A stretch of 64,000 nt of DNA from Phragmites australis (Eukaryota > Streptophyta > Magnoliopsida > Poales > Poaceae), in the NCBI RefSeq assembly GCF_958298935.1, contig NC_084923.1, positions 746,501 to 810,500 on the forward strand. The letters are read 5' to 3'. Under the pieces are notes generated by a model. That model saw only the letters and a list, made by a program, of their open reading frames with translations, searched no databases and was not told the origin of the DNA. Positions 11,679 to 23,865 of this stretch are shown here, piece by piece (position 1 is the first letter of the stretch; every line of letters starts with the position of its first letter). The position numbers were made by a program, and so were the translations under genes.

Positions 11679-11828
11679 CGAAAATACGTTTCTTCTCTGG
11701 CAAAGCGTTTTGGATGATCGGATCGCGATTAATCTCTGATGCGGCATCGCGGGGCCCACCACGGCGCCGCCACGACCACCTACCCCACTCCGTCTCCCAC
11801 CGCCGCACCGCACCGCTACAGGCAGCCT

Positions 11829-14800
11829 ATGCGCTCGCATCCCGTTCCCACCCTGGCCGCCCGCCTCCTCTCCCTCTCTTCCTCCACCCGTCTCGTCCAT
11901 CGCGCCATGGCCTCCACCGCCGCCGCGCAGGCAGGTAAGCGACGGACCTTACTTACACATCCGCAAAGCTTACGGTTGATGGTTGGTGCTGTAACGATTG
12001 ATGATGGGGCATCGGATTGGACCGCAGGTGGTGTGGCGGCGGCGGCGGAGTACGAGGAGGTGCTGGGGCGCCTGTCGTCGCTCATCACGCAGAAGGTGCG
12101 CGCGCACAGCGGCAACCGCGGCAACCAGTGGGACCTCATGGCACACTACCTCAAGGTCCGTCCGTCCGTCCATTTCCTCCTCCCAATTCCTCATGCTCCA
12201 GTTCTGAATCGTAATAGCCTGGTAGGACGTTTGCTTCATTCGGGTGGATTTGGTTGTTACTGTGTGTAGATTCTGGAGCTGGAGGAGCCGATCGCGCGGA
12301 TGAGGGTGATTCACGTCGCAGGGACCAAAGGAAAGGTAAACTAACTAACTAGCAAGTTGCTCGGGAGTTGGATGTTGTGTGATTCCTACTTTGATCAGAA
12401 TGTGTAAATTTCAATTTTGTAAAGCAAAACTTCACCAGTAGCGGGTAAGTTTGGCATGTAAATGTAACCTGTGTACACCATTAAGCTTTACCAAATCTGT
12501 AGTTTAGAGCTATTTGTGTTGGTACTAGGATGTAATGCAATCAGCCCCGGAGTTGTATTGGCTAGTGAAAATGTAGAATGCCGAATATTGTGAAGTCCTT
12601 GGCTTCTTATGATGTGCCAGTTTAAGAAGACATTGATTGTACCTACAGGGCTCAACATGCACATTCACAGAGTCTATCCTGCGATCCTGTGGTTTCCACA
12701 CTGGGCTGTTCACATCGCCACATTTGATGGATGTCAGGGAGCGATTCCGGCTAGATGGGTAATTCTTCTCCCATTGTTCTTTTATCGCATATCAGCTTCT
12801 GGTTCTGGAGTTGATAACAGTAGCTCCTTGTATGCTTCAGAGTATTTTTCTGTATGCAGACGTGCTGCATCATCTTTTTATGTTATCCTTATACTTAGGT
12901 ATTATGATTGCACTGACCTAGCTCCTCCTTTCTGAGGGCATCAGGGCGGATATTTCTGAAGAAAAATTTTTGAAGTACTTTTGGTGGTGCTGGAATAAGT
13001 TGAAGGTAAATGTCTTGAATTGTTGTTTCATATAAAGTCACTCTGCGCTTGATGCCTAGAAGTGACAAAGCAGAAACTTTTCACATTTGTTATATAAGCC
13101 ATCTGGTCCCATCATATTGCTTTCATTGTATAAACTGGTGAATGATGAAGTAATTGGGCTTACTTCCAGGAGAAGACTGATGATGATATTCCCATGCCAG
13201 CCTATTTCAGGTTCCTCGCATTGCTCGCATTCAAGATATTTTCAGCTGAGCAGGTAAAATAAACACAAACACTTCCTGCTCTTTTTGCCTGCTTTGCTGT
13301 TTTCAGTCATTACATGTGTGCTGTGTCTAGCCATGAAGATGATTGAAGGCATTTTTACTTGCATAACATTGTGTAAATCTATGATTTTAAGGTACCTTCA
13401 GAGACTTCGAATTTAGTTACTGTTTATACTTCTCGAGCTAAATGATTATTCTATCTTTTCTATTTCTAATATCTGCCCAATCATTTTCCCCTCCTTTTTC
13501 TTGCTCTAACAGGTAGATGTTGCTGTTCTCGAGGTTGGACTAGGAGGGAAGTTTGACGCGACTAATGTGGTATGTAATGTTCTATTCCAGGAATGTATAA
13601 CCAGAGGTAGTGTATGAGCATTCATGTTGAGTAGTCAAAACCCAGAATAACTATGCCATTTTAGTCCTGAAAACTCTTGCACACTTATTTTTGTGAGCAT
13701 TGTGTGCAAAGAGATAGGCTGGATCAGAGCGCAAACTCAAACCGTGCTACCATTTAGGACTAGGTCAAGCTATATGCTTGCTTCTTCTCTAGGATTCTGT
13801 CTTAACTTGGCTTTCAAGAAGATTATGTGTTTAACTTTACCTTGTGTTTTTCCTGAGCCTTCTCCCTCTTGAGCTCATTTATATTGCACATTGTATCTTG
13901 AACTATCAAAAGTTAAAGAGCATGAATGGTCTGTAAATTTGGGTGTCTGCAGGTTGAAGCACCTGTAGTCTGTGGGATATCTTCCCTTGGATATGATCAT
14001 ATGGAGATTCTTGGTAAGTCATGCAACTGACAATTGAAGTACCTCTATTTTTTAGAAGAATTGAAGTATCTTTATTATTAGAAAAAAAAGTAGCTTCATG
14101 CTGCTACGTGTGCTGTGTGGCCTGTGAGCAGGAAATACGCTTGGGGAGATTGCCGGGGAGAAGGCTGGGATATTCAAGGTTTTGTTTATTTGCTTTCCTA
14201 GAAAGCTATACTTCATATTTTGTAGTCAATTTTCTTAATTTTTTGGTTCCCTTGTGCCATCTGTTATTCACAGAAAGGAGTTCTGGCCTATACTGCCCCA
14301 CAGCCAGAAGAGGCTATGATTTCGCTCAAACAAAGAGCTTCGGAGTTGGGTGTATGTTCTATAATCGATTACTTTTTTTCGTTGCTGCTACTCTAACCGT
14401 GATACTTAATGCAACATTGGTTTCTGAAGATTTCACTCCAAGTAGCTGATCCTTTGGAACCCCATCAATTAAAAGATCAACATCTTGGACTGCATGGTGA
14501 ACACCAATATATGAATGCTGGCCTTGCAGTTGCTTTGGCTAGTACGTGGCTTGAGAAGCAGGGACATAAGGACATGATACCACTCAACTGTACTGTAAGT
14601 CTTATTAATCTTATTGTTTTTCCAAAAGAAAGATGTATGACAATTTGTTCTGCTATGATGGAATTCAGGATCCCTTACCAGATCATTTTATTAGAGGACT
14701 ATCAAGTGCTTCTTTGCAAGGTCGAGCACAGATTGTTCCAGATTTACATGTGAACTCAGAAGAGGAGGACAAAGATTGTTCTTTGGTTTTCTATTTGGAT

Positions 14801-16120
14801 GGGGCACACAGTCCAGAAAGTATGGAAATATGTGCCAAGTGGTTTTCCCATGTCACAAAGGATGATAGAAGACTACCATCTTCCGCGGAGCAGTCTCAGA
14901 CTTGTGGTAACTCTCGAAAGGTATGTCTCACAGCATCTCTATTTTTGCCATACTTACATTTACCTGCTTTTGCATGTATTACATCTTAGGGGGGCCCTAA
15001 TATGATAATTTTCTTTTGAGGCCCATTGCAGATCCTCCTGTTCAATTGCATGTCTGTGAGAGATCCTATGAGACTGCTTCCGCATCTCCTGGATGCATCA
15101 ACTCAAAATGGTACCTTCAAAATACTCAACACTGAAAGTATTCCTGTGCAATATACCAAATAATGCATATCCTGTTTAATTTATCATCTAAATTCGGTTG
15201 ACTGGAATCAATTGAATTCACCAACCACTTGAGTTCTGTGCAAAGTTACTGGTTTATTATTTTTTTAGGGGAAAAGTTACTGGATTGTTTACTATTGAGT
15301 TCACTTTCAAGTTTGATCTTTGATGGTTCTGGTTGAATGGATGCATTTATTGTTATCTAATTTTCTCAGGAGTCCACTTTGATCTGGCCCTATTTGTGCC
15401 AAACCAATCGCAATACAATAAGCTTGGTTCTAATGCATCAGCACCTGCGGAGCCTGAGCAAATTGATTTATCATGGCAGTTGTCGCTCCAAACAGTGTGG
15501 GAGAAGTTACTTCAGGATAAAGGTTCTTCCAAATTTGATTGATTTAGCCATTTATGATGCTTTTATTAGTGCCATATGTATTTTTCTTGAAACAAACATC
15601 GGCTGGTCTGGAGATCATGTAATAACTTGCAAGTGCGTGGTGCAGGCTTAAATAGTACAAATTCCAGAGAGAATACTCAAGTTTTTGAATCGCTTCCACT
15701 AGCAATTGAGTGGCTAAGGGAGAATGCCCGAGAAAACCGATCTACTTCTTTTCAGGTAAAAGATTTCAATAACATTACCTTTTAAAAATCCGCATATTGA
15801 TATCTGTCCTACTGGTTGTTACCTTGGACCGCCCGTTCATTCATTACTAATCTGACGCACACTGTCATTAGTGCCGTTTCAAGTTCATCATCTCTGTTTT
15901 GTAAATTCTGTTGATCTTCTATCCTCTCATGGGATCGTGTTTATTTGTTTCTTTCTTTTTTACATGATTCAGGGACCATTATCTTGTCTTTTTCCTTTTA
16001 TTTATCTTGCTGCCTTCACACTCGATGCTGATGTATTTGTGTCTGATGGCACTGAACTAGGTCTTGGTTACTGGCTCCCTGCATCTCATTGGTGATGTCT
16101 TGAGACTTATCAAGAAGTGA
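11829..16120 (+). CDS. FPGS: Folylpolyglutamate synthase
   Basis: Sixteen exons give 538 aa: 11829-11934, 12028-12155, 12270-12335, 12649-12758, 12945-13005, 13170-13253, 13513-13569, 13953-14013, 14132-14178, 14274-14351, 14430-14594, 14669-14920, 15032-15110, 15370-15522, 15646-15755, 16061-16120. The enzyme adds gamma-linked glutamates to tetrahydrofolates using ATP, which retains folates in the cell and makes them better one-carbon cofactors. The Mur-ligase P-loop reads GTKGKGS (about residues 96-102, split by intron 3), followed by [51 protein letters not shown] and, in the C-terminal domain, [11 protein letters not shown]. The first 30-odd residues are rich in Arg, Ser and Leu, like an organelle transit peptide. 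In-frame ATGs at 11739 and 11907 offer longer or shorter N termini; the 11907 form would lack the presequence. It is convergent with the methyltransferase gene. Confidence 0.95.
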
Positions 16121-17559
16121 TCAATTTTGAAATGATACACAACTTGAGGTTCAAACTGGAGCCGTAGATTATGAGCTATAAGCTGCAGCTTTTCATGGTG
16201 TATCTATGATATCTCCCACATGATATGCGAGAGCAGAAAAACTAACCAGGCTTCGAGCTTCTTGATGTCACATTGTGTGTTTTCAGGCCACCGTTGCCAA
16301 CTTATAGCCTTTTTTACTCGGGAAACTGTTATGGAACTCAGAATGTAGAGGCATGAACAAGATGATATTGATCATGCCATGATTGAATTTAATTGAGATA
16401 TCGACATGATTCTCGATCAATCTGTATACTTATCAATAATACATGCATGGGTGTTCTCCAAGTACATGCACTGCAATGAAACATGGAGCAGATCATATTG
16501 GCGAACGCGACTTTGGCGTGGCCGAATGGCCACCGCCCGGCGTCTCCGTCTGTCAATGGGAGCGTCACTTTCGTTGATTTCTTTTTCACCAAATTTTTTT
16601 TTGCACAGCGACAGGAAAGTTTGCAAGATGTCTCTCCACCGTACTCGCTGACTCACTAAATTTTCCTAGATTTTTTTTGGTTGGGAAGTGACGATTTTAG
16701 TGTTGCGCGCGCTGTCGTTGGTGACCCGCGGGAGACGGCGTGCACGCGAGCCGTCGGCGGCGCCTCGACCATCTCTCCAGCGGAAGGAGAGGGAACCATG
16801 AGCTCCAGGCAGCGGGTCAAAATGCCGTGGGCGGTGGAGCTGAAACTGCAGCTTGCCAGCGCGCTGTCCTTGAGGGACACGATTCTATTCTACAACGCGC
16901 GGGAGACGGCGTACGTCGGCTCGCCGATTTACCGACCACCCACGGCCGGGGAACATCCTGAAAATTCAGAGCTTCAAAGTCTTAGCTCTCACTGTTTGAC
17001 TGCTGTGCTTTTTATGGCTTTGGGTGAAGTTGTGGTATGGGGGAAATTGTGAGAAGTAGGATTTTAAGGGTGCATACAATGAAGCATGCGCCTCATCAGT
17101 TCTCACCTTAAGCGGGTGGCTGGAGCTCACAGCACTGTCCTTTTCACAGGTTCAGATATTTGTTGCTACCAGTAGAGTTAGGAATAACAATTTGTGTTCA
17201 ACGATGAAGTCAATAAGACAATATATAAGTACATAAGAATAAAAAAAAAAAGACTCCGTAAAAAATAAGAACTCTGTATTCTAAAACCTAAAAAGTAGTA
17301 TTATTGCTTCTATCAAAGATATGTGCTTAAGGATATAGATCTCTTGTTGAGAAAAACATATTTGAAAAAGAAAACACGAGAATCGCCAATGCCACAAATT
17401 TGTGACGATTTGCTTTGATCATTGAAGGGGGTTAAAAATGGCCTAAATCACAGTGACATGAGAATTACAACAGTCAACATTCAAATCATTAACTAGTTTC
17501 CTCATAGAGCAAATGCTAAAAAAATCTGGAAAGATGGTAATAAATATTACACTAAAAAA
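16121..17559. other. Convergent intergenic region between synthase and methyltransferase
   Basis: This holds the 3' ends of two convergent genes. A plus-strand open frame at 16681-17052 (123 codons) is GC-rich in its first part and contains DPRETACTRAVGG and later NARETAYVGSPIYR. I do not recognise it, it has no splice-linked partner, and the opposite strand is also open over part of it. It may be a decayed gene fragment. The remainder is AT-rich with no further structure. Confidence 0.35.
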
Positions 17560-20500
17560 CTACATCCGCTCCATAATGGACTTCACAGAGTCCAGGATCC
17601 TAAAATAATGATAGAATAGGGCCGAATGCTCGCCCTCTAAGCCATCTCGGTGGTGGCGGTTGCTCCCAGTAAGGTTATTGCACGGGCTACCGCCGATCAC
17701 CAGGTCAAACCCGCCAATTCTACGGATAGACGACTCTATCCTCTCAGAAGTTAGAGTCTGTACATCAGCAATCTCAATCAACGTGCCTGTTTGCGTTTGA
17801 TCCCACCAGCTTTTCAAGATAGTCCTGTTGACTTCAGACTTCTCAACAGAAACCACTGTCTTCATGCGTATCCCGAGCCTGTGGAGAGCTACCTCCGCTC
17901 CTCCAATACCAGAGAACAAGGAGAGCACATTCATGCCATGTGGAAACATATCCTTAAGCGCTGAGAGATGGTAAGCAACGGTGTCCACTTGGAAGGAATT
18001 GCCAAGTGATCTGTAGCGCTCTGTCCTGCTGATTCCTCTGGTGTGGTCCTTTGGGAAGCCAAGCAGGAACTCCATCTCATCAGGCTCTAGAGGAGCAACT
18101 TTGTTCAGACCAACCCACACAAGGTTCCACTTCCTGCACTCTTCCAACACATACTTCTGAACTCTTAGAGGTGGTGGATCTTCACTATTTGAAAGAGCTA
18201 AGCGGATCCTTTCTGCCAATTTTGCACTAGCCACACAAGTCTGGAGGCAATTAAACTGCCTTCTTGGGTCCCATGAGGGCCACCACTTCTTAGTACGGGG
18301 GAAGGCCTCAGCTATTGTCTTTGGGGGTAAGGGAAGGAGAGGGGACCTGTTCTCGAGTGGTAAGTTATGTATATAACCTCTTTTCCTGGCAGCAGCACAG
18401 AAGAACTTCGAGTCCACAAATTCAGGCTGGATATCATACAAGAACCTTGAAATCGTTGTCCAGACACCTTTCGGAGCAAGCGCCACATTCTCATAGTAGA
18501 AGTACGGTGGCCCAATAGCTTGTGCAGGTAGCCATCTGTCCACTGACCTTAACCTCTCATTGGGCAGGTTAAATCCAACCATAGGGTTTGGGAGAGGCAT
18601 TGGCTCATCATGGCTACCATCTAAGGCCCCTCTACTTCCTTGTCCTTCGCCTCCAAATCTCTTTCTCTTTTTCTTGTTCCCTTCCATGAGCCTTGTTTTC
18701 TTTCTTCCTCCGTAGGAAATATCCTGCAAAATTACAAACACAGTTCTATTGTTATTCAACAACAACAAAACATTTTGGCTCTATTGCTATTCTATTAAAC
18801 TAAAAGAACCAAAACTTTTTGTTGATTCAAATGGACAGTTAAACTAAACGCTACCTCATGGTCGGAGAAATTGCCGCAGTAACCATCTCCGGCAGTCTGT
18901 GCAGCATATATTGAATCAACCAAAACAGAGATAGATGCATCCTGCCCTGAGTAATTTTAAACCACAGGAGACAGCATAAGATACACGATCAGTGGACAGG
19001 GTTTTAACTTGGTTTCTTTCAAATATTTATGAGCCTACTTCAAGGGAAGAAAAGGATAATTTTCTGGCATGCAAGAGTTCAATGATGCTATTAATAGTAA
19101 AGGCGTGGCTGAATTTCCAATGGAAGGAATTGCATATGCATGGAGTAACAAGCAAGAAGTGCCCTTACTAGAACAACTTGATTGGTTCTTTACACCTACA
19201 TATTGGATAGATAAGTTCCTAAACACTCTATTTATTCCTCTTGTAAGACACATATTTTATCATATGCCTTACTCTGCAGAATTTGGTAGGCATGACTAAA
19301 TGCTGTATTCAGATTCGAAAGTTACTGGTTCACCCTGACTTTATGCAAACAGTAAATCAAGCTTGGCAAGAAGCCACTAGATCAGGTTATCTCAGTTGAA
19401 GATGCAACCAAGACTACTGGTTTCAAGTTTAAGCACTTGAGGAAAGTTTTAAAAACTGAAGCAAAACAATTAGAAATTTGACACAACATTAAATATAGCG
19501 ATGCTGTTAATCAACCAATTGATTCTACATAAGAACATAAAGACTACTTTCAAGGATGGAACTTAATCATAGAAACATGGTTTCTGAAAAACTTGCTTAT
19601 TTTGCTGAGGAATCAAAGTCATTAGAAGGTGGGTGGAACAAGGTGATGAAAATACAAAATACTACCACACTTATGGCACTATAAACAAGATGAATGACAA
19701 GCATGAACACAAAGACAATTGCAGTGACTTAAATAGAGAGCATACCACATCTAGTAAGAGCCATTGTGGCTTCATCTTCAGGAAAACCCATTTTCAGTAA
19801 GGACTTGACTTTCTCGTCCTTCTGAGACGTTTCTTGTAAGAAATCCTGTGTAAAAAGAACAGAATTAGCAATACAATTTGGTTACAACATCCTAATCCTT
19901 AAATTTAATATTTTACTTGCAACACCACTGAAGAGAAGATGAGTTGCCTTCCAAAGGACAACTAAAATTCTTGAATCATCGGAACAATAGACGAGTCAGG
20001 AAAATAATTAGCTGGTTTCCTACTCTATTACGATTCATTCGTTTGAGAAAAAAAATGGTACTGGATAAAAAAGGAATCCCAGTAGAAATCCAATTCACCC
20101 AACTCTCAGCTGCATGGCCAAACTGGAAACCACAAGACAAGTTCACTGTTACATTGAAATATGAATGCTGTTGCACTATACAGCCACCATAGGAAAAAAG
20201 AGCTAACTAAAGATCAAGAGGACATGAAGCCTATGGCTGGGCCTGAAAACTAATTTAACAATCATATGGGGAATAGGTGACTTTACCTAAAGCAACCCCC
20301 ACTCTCACCCACCCTAAAGAAGAAAAAAAGGGTACATTTCTAGTGCTGGTGCAGATGGACAGTTATGTAGGTAACATCTGAGGGATTAAACAGGGAATGT
20401 CATGCAGATATGAAACCAAAAAGGAAGCGGTGTGTGTAACATGACACAGATTCTACCCTACTGCGGTACTACCACAAAACTTTTTTTGAATCAAAACAGT

Positions 20501-22226
20501 AGGAGAGGACGCTAGTAAAGATATATTGGATTAAAAATAAGATAAAATTGTATGGATAAGTCTACAACACCAGAAAAAATGAAGAGGGGGGGGGGGGGGT
20601 CCAGCTAATCGGTGTCAAAAAATGAACAGCACAGACAGCCATAAGTGCTCAGAAATTCATCATTAACAAATGAGCTATGATTCAGGAATTCAGTTTGTTA
20701 TTCCCCAGAGTCGTGTTATTCGAGAACATCACTAACACAGGAAACGTAGTTGCATGCATAAGACGAAATGCAGCAGCTCAAAGGTTTATGTGTCACACAA
20801 CAACATTTACTACCAAAACGATCTGCTTACAAAATACAGATTTCTGGTTTCATGGTACTATGTTGTAAAAAAAACACATCCTATTTCTGGTACAGCTATT
20901 TAGCTAACACCTGTTTGAAAACAAAGGGAACCGATGCAAGTAAGAAACCATATAATTGTTTGGCGTGAGTAGTTGATTTACACGAGTACAAAAAATGAAA
21001 GGGTGTAGTCAACATGAATCCAGTGTAATGCATAAGTATAATTGATTGAACCACAAGTAAATGCATAACAGTCACCAAGGGGGAGCGTGAAAATACCTCA
21101 TCACCAGAATCATCAGAGTTAGGACTCATGTTGCTGCTCCCACCAGCACCCTCATCATCCCAAATTTCAAGAATGCCATCATCATCACTGTCATCAACAG
21201 TCTGGGGAGCACAACCAGAAGCAGAGCCGTTACCCACTGAAGGGTCATCACCTATTGCCTGCATTTCACAACATCCCTTGTAAATGCAAATCCTCTTTCT
21301 CCCCATTTAATAAGACCATCAACAAATAATCAATAAAAAGCAAGCGCATAGACAAGTACCTTGTAGGTGAGAAGAAGCTCAAGTAATGACTCTGTGCTAC
21401 CATCACCTGAAAGCAAAAGCAGCAGCCAAACAGAGTATGTAATATCACCTGCACCTAAATAAATAAGAAGAAATCAATTAATACTGTACTTACCATTCTG
21501 CTTCATGGCCTTCAAGATCATGTCCTCCGTGAAACCCATCGGCACAAATTGTTCCACCAAAGAGGCAGATGGCCCAGCCTTCCCATTAACAACCTTTCAG
21601 ACAGTTCCACAAACAAACAGCACACACAGATCATAACCCCAAGAAACAAGGTAATAGTTATATGTGCTGAAGAACAACTAGCTCGTGAGTTCATGCATTG
21701 TAATAGTTACCAGTGTGGACGGGCCAGGAGCATCGATGTTCCTCGAGGCCGGTGCTGATGGACCGGCACCAGCAGCTTCAAAGGTCGGCGCCTCCTCAAC
21801 GTCGCCATCATTGTCCGACTCGAACTTATCACTGTCATCGCTGACACTAATCCAGTCCTGTGACACGAGTTGATTGGTTTCATTTGATAATGGAACAACC
21901 AGAGCACCAGCAATCCCAAAATGGAACAACCAGAGTGCAAAGCTCTAACCCAATTCCGGCGCAAAAACCGCAGCTTGGAGTTTCATGCCATGGAACAAAA
22001 CGAAGAGGGGGGCAGGAACGATTGCTAGTCTACCACTACACCGCAACAAACTTGCTCCTTGCAACATCACAAAACCTAAATCTAACGCGCGAAATCACCC
22101 TTGCAGAAGAAAATTTTACTACCCACAATTCATCAAACCAAAAAAAAAGATCATCTTTTAACAGTACATGGAAGGAAGAGAGCAGACGAGAGCAGACGAG
22201 GGAGGGGAGGGAGCTTTTACCGCCAT
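17560..22226 (-). CDS. DRM2: DRM-type de novo DNA (cytosine-5) methyltransferase
   Basis: Eight coding exons on the minus strand give 605 aa: 22226-22221, 21857-21711, 21593-21494, 21406-21360, 21258-21097, 19845-19746, 18946-18855 and 18723-17560. The first coding exon is only ATGGCG. Two UBA domains follow: VEQFVPMGFTEDMILKAM with LLELLLTYK (about residues 60-98) and VKSLLKMGFPEDEATMAL (about 165-187), separated by an acidic linker. The catalytic part (219-605) has the rearranged motif order that defines the family: ENVA (motif VI) and RYRSLGNSFQVD come before NVLSLFSGIGGAEVAL (motif I, SAM binding) and GGSPCNN (motif IV, catalytic Cys about 566). DRM enzymes carry out RNA-directed de novo methylation in all sequence contexts in the nucleus. 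All key residues are present and the length fits the family. The symbol follows the Arabidopsis/rice orthologue class. Confidence 0.95.
19063..19690 (+). mobile_element. LINE endonuclease-region fragment inside a DRM intron
   Basis: The plus strand encodes EFNDAINSKGVAEFPMEG, AYAWSNKQEVPLLEQLDWFF and, after disruptions, HPDFMQTVNQAWQEATRSG and LEGGWNKVMKIQNTT. This order matches the end of the apurinic endonuclease domain and the linker before the reverse transcriptase in plant L1-type LINEs. Several stops and frame changes interrupt it and the reverse transcriptase itself is missing. It lies in the intron between the sixth and seventh coding exons of the methyltransferase, antisense to the gene. 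Confidence 0.7.
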
Positions 22227-22560
22227 TCTGGAACCTTCGCGAAGCGCCTCAGGCCACCGCTCCCCCTCGATCCCTCTCGTCTTCCTTGGCCCCGCCGCGG
22301 CGGCGACGGAGCAGGAGACTGCAACGGCGACCGCGCGGCGCAGGTCCTGCTCCGTGCCTCTCCCCACGCTTCCGGGTCTCCCCTCGGGCTACACCTCTCA
22401 CCGCCCTCGGCCTAGGCGCGGTGGGGAGGCGGAGGAGGAGGAGGAGGAGGCTGCGCCGGCCTCTGGCTCCGCCCCTCTGCACCCAAAGTTTAGGCGAGGA
22501 GGAGGCGAGCACCCGCCAAAGTAGTGCGGCTGTGGACACGTCGCCGTTGATAGTTCACTG
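22227..22560 (-). promoter_or_regulatory. GC-rich 5' leader/promoter of the methyltransferase gene
   Basis: This GC-rich block directly precedes the ATG at 22226. The overlapping long open frames on both strands (for example 22168-22524 plus, 22249-22539 minus) are composition effects of GC-rich sequence with few stops. No TATA box is clear. The transcription start cannot be placed from sequence alone. Confidence 0.45.
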
Positions 22561-22867
22561 ACCTGTGGATCCGCCTTTCTCTCGGGTAGGATCGTCAGTG
22601 AGGGAAGATGGGAACGGACGTCGTAGGCGTATGGAGAGAGGATTCTGTGTGACGGTCCACCTGTGGTCAGTGCTGTGGGTAGCGGTTCGCAGAGGAAACA
22701 GATGTGAGTGGGTCCCAGCTTTTCATTCGAATTTCTGGAGGCACACAAGTGGACGCAGAGTTGTCTGATGTAGCACATGTTTCAATGCAATGCAAGGGGC
22801 AGAAGAGAGAAAAGAGAGAACATCGGCTGGCGAGCACTAACTTTTGCTCGCCTTTGACCTTTTTTAT

Positions 22868-23051
22868 AGTCATCATATATGAGACATTAAATATTTTTTA
22901 TAAGAAAGTGATATTTTAAAATACGTGAAGTTAAATTTTAGTGGTAAAGTATAAACGTTTTTTACGATTATCACACGTGAGATATTAAATGTTTTTTTAT
23001 AAAAGAATGATGTTTTAGATATAGACAGTCAATTTCTTAGTTGTGAAGTAT
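22868..23051. repeat. Diverged tandem repeat, about 100-bp unit
   Basis: Two consecutive blocks share the same order of words: 'atatgagacattaaatat' with 'ttttttataagaaagtgat' and 'tggtaaagtat', then 'acgtgagatattaaatg' with 'ttttttataaaagaatgat' and 'tgtgaagtat'. The spacing is about 105-115 bp. It is AT-rich and non-coding. It could be two units of a decayed satellite or a local duplication. Confidence 0.6.
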
Positions 23052-23099
23052 TTAGTAGGAATATTGATCGTCATTTTGGTCAGCTAAAACCATATTAAA

Positions 23100-23865
23100 A
23101 TAAAAACAAGGCAGTAGGGACCACCTTTGTGACTTTACATGTGAATACTAGAGGCCTAAGTGGAATGAATGATTTTTTTTTAAAAAAAAAAGAAGAGTTC
23201 ATAAGTTTAATAGGAAATAATTCCGTAGAAATTGTGAAAAATACCCCTTATTCAAAGGATGCGCTAAATATACTATCGTGAAAATGATTGTGAACTTTAA
23301 GACGTAAAGATAGAATCCTAAAAATTTATAATTTTTTAATAAAAAGTACAACTTTTGATCTTTATATCAACCGGACATCAAGATACCATAGACATTTTAT
23401 AAATGTGAGCACATGTATTTGAGTCTGTGACTGAAATCATAGCTCTTGACATGTTCCACTGTAAGTACCCTACCTCTGGAAATTTATGATGGAAACTATA
23501 GTTCTTGAAGGAGAATTATTTGTAAGCTTGTGACGGAATTTATACTTTACACCTTGGAATGTAAAGATGCATTCTGGATCGCTAAATTTAGTTGAAACTC
23601 TATTTCCTCACGGACACTAACACGCACAGAGTTTATTGAAACAACAACATAGTCAAGGTACAAGAAGACGCTGGCACGGCCAGGGCGAAACCCCTACTAC
23701 CACATCGCACAGCAGCAGAGCACACACAACTCAGCCACGCACAAAATCTTCACTCCCACACGAACACACTGCATGCATAAAAACATTCTAGCTAGCTACC
23801 AACAGGACACGACCACGCTGCCCGAGCTGCTGCTTTTATTCGAAGGACGTTCTCCAGTACGTCTG
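23100..23865. other. Intergenic stretch, no gene seen
   Basis: AT-rich sequence with no long open frame, recognisable domain or terminal inverted repeat. It presumably includes the former 3' flank of the aquaporin pseudogene. Confidence 0.45.

Noticed and set aside
22168..22539. Long overlapping open frames on both strands in the DRM leader
   Set aside because: They lie in very GC-rich sequence with few stop codons, overlap each other in several frames, show no domain and coincide with the 5' leader/promoter of the DRM gene.
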